Source of the DNA: Oscillospiraceae bacterium Marseille-Q3528
Lineage (GTDB): Bacteria; Bacillota; Clostridia; Lachnospirales; Lachnospiraceae
Assembly (NCBI GenBank): GCA_018223385.1
Contig: JAGTTR010000010.1
Coordinates: 59,351-123,350 of the forward strand
Length of the DNA: 64,000 bases
Direction: 5' to 3'
In this document: positions 60,863 to 64,000 of the stretch, in pieces
Numbering within the stretch: position 1 is the stretch's first letter
Layout: every line of letters starts with the position of its first letter
Made by a program: the position numbers and the translations under genes
The notes under the pieces: model-generated
The model's input: only the letters and a program-made list of their open reading frames with translations
Databases searched by the model: none
Told to the model about the DNA's origin: nothing

Positions 60863-60886
60863 GAGCGAGACATCCTTGCCTCGCTC
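60863..60886 (-). terminator. Terminator of the second integrase
   Basis: GAGCGAG/CTCGCTC on the minus strand followed by TTTGTTTTT, between the two integrase genes. It makes them separate transcription units unless there is read-through. Confidence 0.7.
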
Positions 60887-60912
60887 CTGCGTTGTTTCCT
60901 GCTTTTATAATG

Positions 60913-62133
60913 TTATGCCTGTGCTGCATCCCACTGGGCAAATGCACCACCCATTGTTCTTACCAGCTCATCCGGTCTGTTGTATTTGACCTTTGCGTAA
61001 ATGTCCATCGTAATTTTACTGCTCTCATGTCCCGCCAGGTATTGAACCGTTTTCGGGTCTACGGACGAATGAATCAGATTCGTAATGTATGTATGCCGCA
61101 GCTGGTGCGGCGTCACTTCAAAATCTAAGCTGTAAATCACTTTTCCGTTATGTGCTGCCTTTTCACCGAGGACCGGCGTAACCGTGTGCTTTACACGCTT
61201 TCCATCCTCGTAGCGATAATAGAAACGCTCCTTGACAGTTCGGGTCACAATATACTGCCAGAGCCGCTTGAACTGCGTATAGGATAACGGATCACCGTCT
61301 CTGTTCGACACTACATATTCTGACTGTGAATTAGCTTTTGTCTCTTTCAGACAGTCCGCCAGGCAAACCGGCAACGGAATATTTCGATGCGCGGCTTTCG
61401 TTTTCAGCTCATCCAGAATCACCGGTCTGTTATTTTCCGTGTGCCATGCCCTGCGTACCGTTAAATAAGGGCAATCCACATCCAGATATACAGAATCCCA
61501 TTTTAGGGCAAGAATTTCTTCTCGCCGCAATCCTGCATACAGCCCTAACATGACAAATACATACGGCGGAAGTCCCTGAATGGCATCCAGCAGTCTTGCG
61601 GCCTGTTCATCCGTCAATGCAGCTTTGTCCTTCTGCGGAACGCCTCCACCTTTGGCTGTAAGGTAAATCGTTGGGTTGTTATCAATAATCTTACTTTCCT
61701 TTGCTGCACGGAAAATGGATTTATACAGGATAACCACTGACTTATATACCGAAGCGGACTTCTCGGAAACAGGAACAAGTGCAAGCTGAATGTCATCCAG
61801 TGTCACATCTGCCATCCGCATCTGTCCCAGTTCTTTTATAATGTGCCGTCTGACCTTTGAGGTATAATCTATCAGCGTGGTTGCCCTCACATGAACCGAC
61901 TGCATCAAAAGCCATTTTTCACAGTAGTCTGCAACCGTCGGGGATTTCCGACAGAAGGTATCGTTGTCGATCTGCTCTAATGCTCCCAACTCTTTATCAT
62001 ATAATTCTTCCGGTGTTCTCGCATAAAGGGCCACCAGTTTTCCATCTGCGTTCTGAACCCGCGTTCTATAATAATCTATGCCGTTAAGCGTAACTGTACC
62101 GTATTGTGGAATTGCTCTTTTTCTTTTTGCCAA
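60913..62133 (-). CDS. Tyrosine site-specific integrase (second of two)
   Basis: 406 residues, parallel to the first integrase across its length: MAKRKRAIPQYGTVTLNG at the start, Arg in AGLRREE, His-x-x-Arg in HQLRHTYITN, His in GHESSKITMD and Tyr in IYAKVKY. All catalytic residues are kept, so both copies look functional. The likely start is TTG at 62133, eight bases after AGGAGG, giving the same N-terminus as its paralogue; the GTG three codons earlier overlaps the ribosome site. The excisionase-like gene precedes it. Confidence 0.92.
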   Translation of the reverse strand: MAKRKRAIPQYGTVTLNGIDYYRTRVQNADGKLVALYARTPEELYDKELGALEQIDNDTFCRKSPTVADYCEKWLLMQSVHVRATTLIDYTSKVRRHIIKELGQMRMADVTLDDIQLALVPVSEKSASVYKSVVILYKSIFRAAKESKIIDNNPTIYLTAKGGGVPQKDKAALTDEQAARLLDAIQGLPPYVFVMLGLYAGLRREEILALKWDSVYLDVDCPYLTVRRAWHTENNRPVILDELKTKAAHRNIPLPVCLADCLKETKANSQSEYVVSNRDGDPLSYTQFKRLWQYIVTRTVKERFYYRYEDGKRVKHTVTPVLGEKAAHNGKVIYSLDFEVTPHQLRHTYITNLIHSSVDPKTVQYLAGHESSKITMDIYAKVKYNRPDELVRTMGGAFAQWDAAQA

Positions 62134-62217
62134 TTCCGCCACCTCCTAAGAATATACTCCAGCGCTGTATCTATGTTTTATCAGACCATTCCGTTTCCAG
62201 CAAGGATACGGATCGAC

Positions 62218-62448
62218 TCACACTCCAGCTCTGCGAGGTCTACGATAAGTTGCGTTCTTTTCTGCTGGCTTTGCTCTGTGGGTGCATTTTGCGATATACT
62301 CCTGAAGGCCCGCTGAAGTAAAATACACACAGCCATTCTGCACATATTGCACATAAGAAATAAGACCGTTGTTACGGGCCGCGTCCAGGGTTGCAATGCT
62401 GATACCTAAAATTTCTGCTGCTTCTTTTCGTGTAATAAGTTTTTCCAT
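62218..62448 (-). CDS. Excisionase-like helix-turn-helix protein
   Basis: 76 residues: a MerR-like winged helix typical of Xis proteins of Tn916-type elements (KLITRKEAAEILGISIATLDAARNNGLISYVQ, then NGCVYFTSAGLQEYI) and a basic tail. It helps the integrase in excision. ATG 62448 follows GGAGGAAATAT. It lies between the sigma-like regulator and integrase two, the usual order (regulator, xis, int) on such elements. Confidence 0.8.
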   Translation of the reverse strand: MEKLITRKEAAEILGISIATLDAARNNGLISYVQYVQNGCVYFTSAGLQEYIAKCTHRAKPAEKNATYRRPRRAGV

Positions 62449-62976
62449 AAAGCATATTTCCTCCAATCTGTCATCGTGTTTGTTCAAAGCCACATGAATA
62501 CGCTGGCAGCCGAAACTGCCAGCGCATGGTATCTGATTTTGAACAGGAAACTGCAAACGCTTCCTATTTATAAAACTCAGCTTTCGTCACATTTGCCACG
62601 CCCCCTGACGATGGGAACACAACAGGTCTCCGCTGGCGCGGCTGTCATAACTCCGCAGCATCGTTCGTATCGTGTGCCGCAGGGTTCCCCCCAAGTCTTT
62701 GGCGGGCCGTGAGGAAGTATCTTTAAGCCCCCATGCAGTCATCGCACCGAATCTGCCACAATCCGTTTTATGAAATCGTAGATCGCTCCGAAGCAGTTCT
62801 TTCATCACCTCCCTGACTGCTCCATCTTCGCGGCGTTTCACATTCGCTCGTACATGAGTTATGTACCTGTTGTGCTGTCTATTCGATTGTCAATGTACTG
62901 ATGAAGGAGGAAAACTTGTCCTTCTTATTAACACTGACAAAAAAGGCAAAAAACAGGCGCATCAAATGAAATTTTA
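62449..62976. other. Element intergenic stretch of 528 bp
   Basis: Between the excisionase-like gene and the sigma-like gene. A minus-strand frame of 84 codons (62587-62841) is open but has no well-placed ribosome site. Its sequence is GC-rich and unlike the neighbouring AT-rich genes; a structured RNA, an att region or a real small gene are all possible. Plus-strand GAAGGAGGAAAACTTG at about 62900 precedes a 22-codon frame only. Nothing more certain can be said. Confidence 0.3.
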
Positions 62977-63390
62977 TCAAAAATATTTTACAAGCTGCTT
63001 TAATCCACGGCGGATACTGTCTCGGACACGGCTTGGGTCTACACCTTCTACTTCGGCAATCTCATTTACCGTCATTCCCAGGTAGTATCGGGCATAAATC
63101 CTCTTTGCCTGTTTCTCCGGCAGCTTCATCACAGCAGCATAGACCTGCTCCTGAAGCTGTTTTTCCTCCAGAAGCATTTCCGGCGTTTGCGGCTTCAACA
63201 ATACCGCATTTTCAATGCCATTCTCACAATCCAGAGAATACTGTGCTTTATAGCGATACATCTTTCGCTCATACGCAGCCTCCGCACGTTCAGCTGCTCG
63301 AATAGTCTCCATTACTTCCTCTGTCACATCTACAAAAAAGTCTGTTGTATAAACATCAGGATAAAGTTCCCGAAGGTTAATTTTCTTCAT
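62977..63390 (-). CDS. Sigma-70-like regulator of the element
   Basis: 137 residues with a sigma-70 region 4 helix-turn-helix at the C-terminus (LPEKQAKRIYARYYLGMTVNEIAEVEGVDPSRVRDSIRRGLKQL) and an N-terminal charged helical part. Such proteins sit beside xis and int on conjugative elements of Firmicutes and probably control transcription of the element. ATG 63390 follows GGAGGTACATA. An inverted repeat 14 nt upstream is a likely control site. Confidence 0.8.
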   Translation of the reverse strand: MKKINLRELYPDVYTTDFFVDVTEEVMETIRAAERAEAAYERKMYRYKAQYSLDCENGIENAVLLKPQTPEMLLEEKQLQEQVYAAVMKLPEKQAKRIYARYYLGMTVNEIAEVEGVDPSRVRDSIRRGLKQLVKYF

Positions 63391-63890
63391 TATGTACCTC
63401 CATTTCGATTCACGAGTGATTGACGAGTGAATCGAATGGAGGCGGGGACCGACACCGGCAGACAACCGGAGCATCTCCGAAAAAATGGTAACAAAAAACG
63501 CCAGATTTCCGTGAGGGAAAACTGGCGCGCCAAGAACAGCCATTATTATACTGAATTACATAGAACGATAATGCCGATGCAATGTTATACTTGCCCGGAG
63601 GAGGAGCAATGCTTTTTTTAACTGATGTAGATCATGTGAGCTTTGAAAAAGCAAACGAGACACGGCAAAATAACCTCCAATCGGCTACCGTGTCCCTGCA
63701 AGTCGTCATAGGTTTGTGCAAACGCAAAGAAACGGCGGCTCTGAAAATCAAAGCCGCCGTTTCAAATGGGCGTGTCAAATTGTCTGCTCTACGACGGCTT
63801 TTTTCTTTTGCCGTCGTCCGGCAGTTTAATTAACTCTTAATATCAATTTATAATTGGCATCACTATAAGAACCTTCATTTCGTTGAGCAT
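63391..63890. other. Element intergenic stretch of 500 bp
   Basis: Holds the inverted repeat at 63404-63436 and three hairpins: 63499-63527 (CGCCAG/CTGGCG, followed by six T on the minus strand, probably a terminator), 63730-63762 (AAACGGCGGCT/AGCCGCCGTTT) and 63791-63817 (ACGACGGC/GCCGTCGT). A plus-strand frame starting at ATG 63609 has a good GGAGGAGG site but runs through two of the hairpins and ends at 63833; it is not called as a gene. Confidence 0.45.
63404..63436. promoter_or_regulatory. Inverted repeat upstream of the sigma-like gene
   Basis: TTCGATTCAC (63404-63413) and GTGAATCGAA (63427-63436) form perfect 10-bp arms, with ACGAGTGA also repeated directly. Placed between the gene and its upstream sequence, it may be an operator or attachment-related site. 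Confidence 0.5.
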
Positions 63891-64000
63891 TTAGTTCAAA
63901 TCCTTAGTTTCCACATTGTAAATCGAGAGAAACGCAAAGATTAAGGAAAGTACCATAAGTACAACAGGAAGAATGGCATTATCCGCCAAAGAAAAATCGC
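63891..64000 (-). CDS. C-terminus of a membrane protein (cut by window edge)
   Basis: The last 35 codons of a minus-strand gene whose start lies beyond the right edge. It has a hydrophobic helix (ILPVVLMVLSLIFAFLSIY) followed by a short polar end, as at the C-terminus of an ABC-transporter permease. The family cannot be fixed from this piece. Confidence 0.5.
   Translation of the reverse strand, partial: DFSLADNAILPVVLMVLSLIFAFLSIYNVETKDLN

Noticed and set aside
62587-62841. Minus-strand frame of 84 codons within the element
   Set aside because: No ribosome site at workable distance from any start, and no recognised family. Kept only as a possibility in the description of the stretch.
63609-63833. 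Plus-strand frame of 74 codons with a good ribosome site
   Set aside because: It reads through two perfect hairpins, and its translation after about residue 40 is made of the hairpin arms. Likely noncoding.
1-64000. CRISPR arrays, rRNA and tRNA genes
   Set aside because: No regularly spaced short repeats, no rRNA-like blocks and no tRNA T-arm/anticodon pattern were noticed on reading intergenic regions. A tRNAscan or CRISPR search was not possible.

Overview
The window looks like chromosome of a strictly anaerobic, spore-forming Clostridia, most likely a Lachnospiraceae gut bacterium. Reasons: moderately high GC, an rnfCDGEAB operon, an IspH-ribosomal S1 fusion, a Re-citrate synthase next to NADP-isocitrate dehydrogenase, Rex, the sporulation proteins GerW/YtfJ and a DacF-like carboxypeptidase, and a 'chorion class high-cysteine' small protein. 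Most genes lie on the minus strand. No tRNA, rRNA or CRISPR array was seen. Assignments come from reading sequence and motifs; no database search was run.

Layout. 1-5.3 kb: a cut-off lipoprotein, a U32-like protein, GerW with its DUF2953 partner, a tandem-domain PPK2 kinase and a Nudix hydrolase. 5.3-11 kb: a cell-wall/division group (zapA, U32 RNA-modification protein, FtsW/RodA-type polymerase, class B PBP) in which the last two genes overlap by 173 nt in different frames. 11-15 kb: ruvAB behind a NusG_II protein and a Gx transporter, with divergent apbE. 15-22.5 kb: a class A PBP and the Rnf complex, whose RnfG and RnfD carry flavinylation motifs that ApbE would modify. 22.7-31.3 kb: ispH-S1, cmk, a BaiN-like flavoprotein, a MurR/RpiR regulator, a D,D-carboxypeptidase, an M16 protease and a zinc-ribbon protein. 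31.4-38.2 kb: AIM24, yebC, a CorC-like CBS protein, mazF, alr, nnrDE and rex. 38.4-45.4 kb: an ABC-F ATPase, a ZIP transporter and the citrate synthase-GntR-icd operon with a palindromic operator at its promoter. 45.6-56.8 kb: an S8 protease, deoD, ydcF with a 52-residue membrane protein and an EAL phosphodiesterase, ogt, MFS and MATE exporters, a THF-riboswitch-controlled folT, and three small hypothetical genes.

From about 56.8 kb to the right edge lies one end of an integrative element: a truncated AAA ATPase, a small cysteine-containing protein, a sortase-anchored FIVAR surface protein, two tandem tyrosine integrases, an excisionase-like protein, a sigma-70-like regulator and the C-terminus of a membrane protein.

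The most unusual signal is a dispersed intergenic repeat of about 170-220 bp with three full copies (37265-37437 minus, 38251-38422 plus, 45424-45641 plus) and one decayed copy (about 46600-46700 minus). The copies share terminal inverted repeats and fold into the same outer stem with three hairpins. The stem bases change in compensating pairs between copies while internal-loop blocks stay identical. Each full copy begins just downstream of a TATAAT/TATATA box. This reads as a structured RNA family, or a mobile element that carries one.
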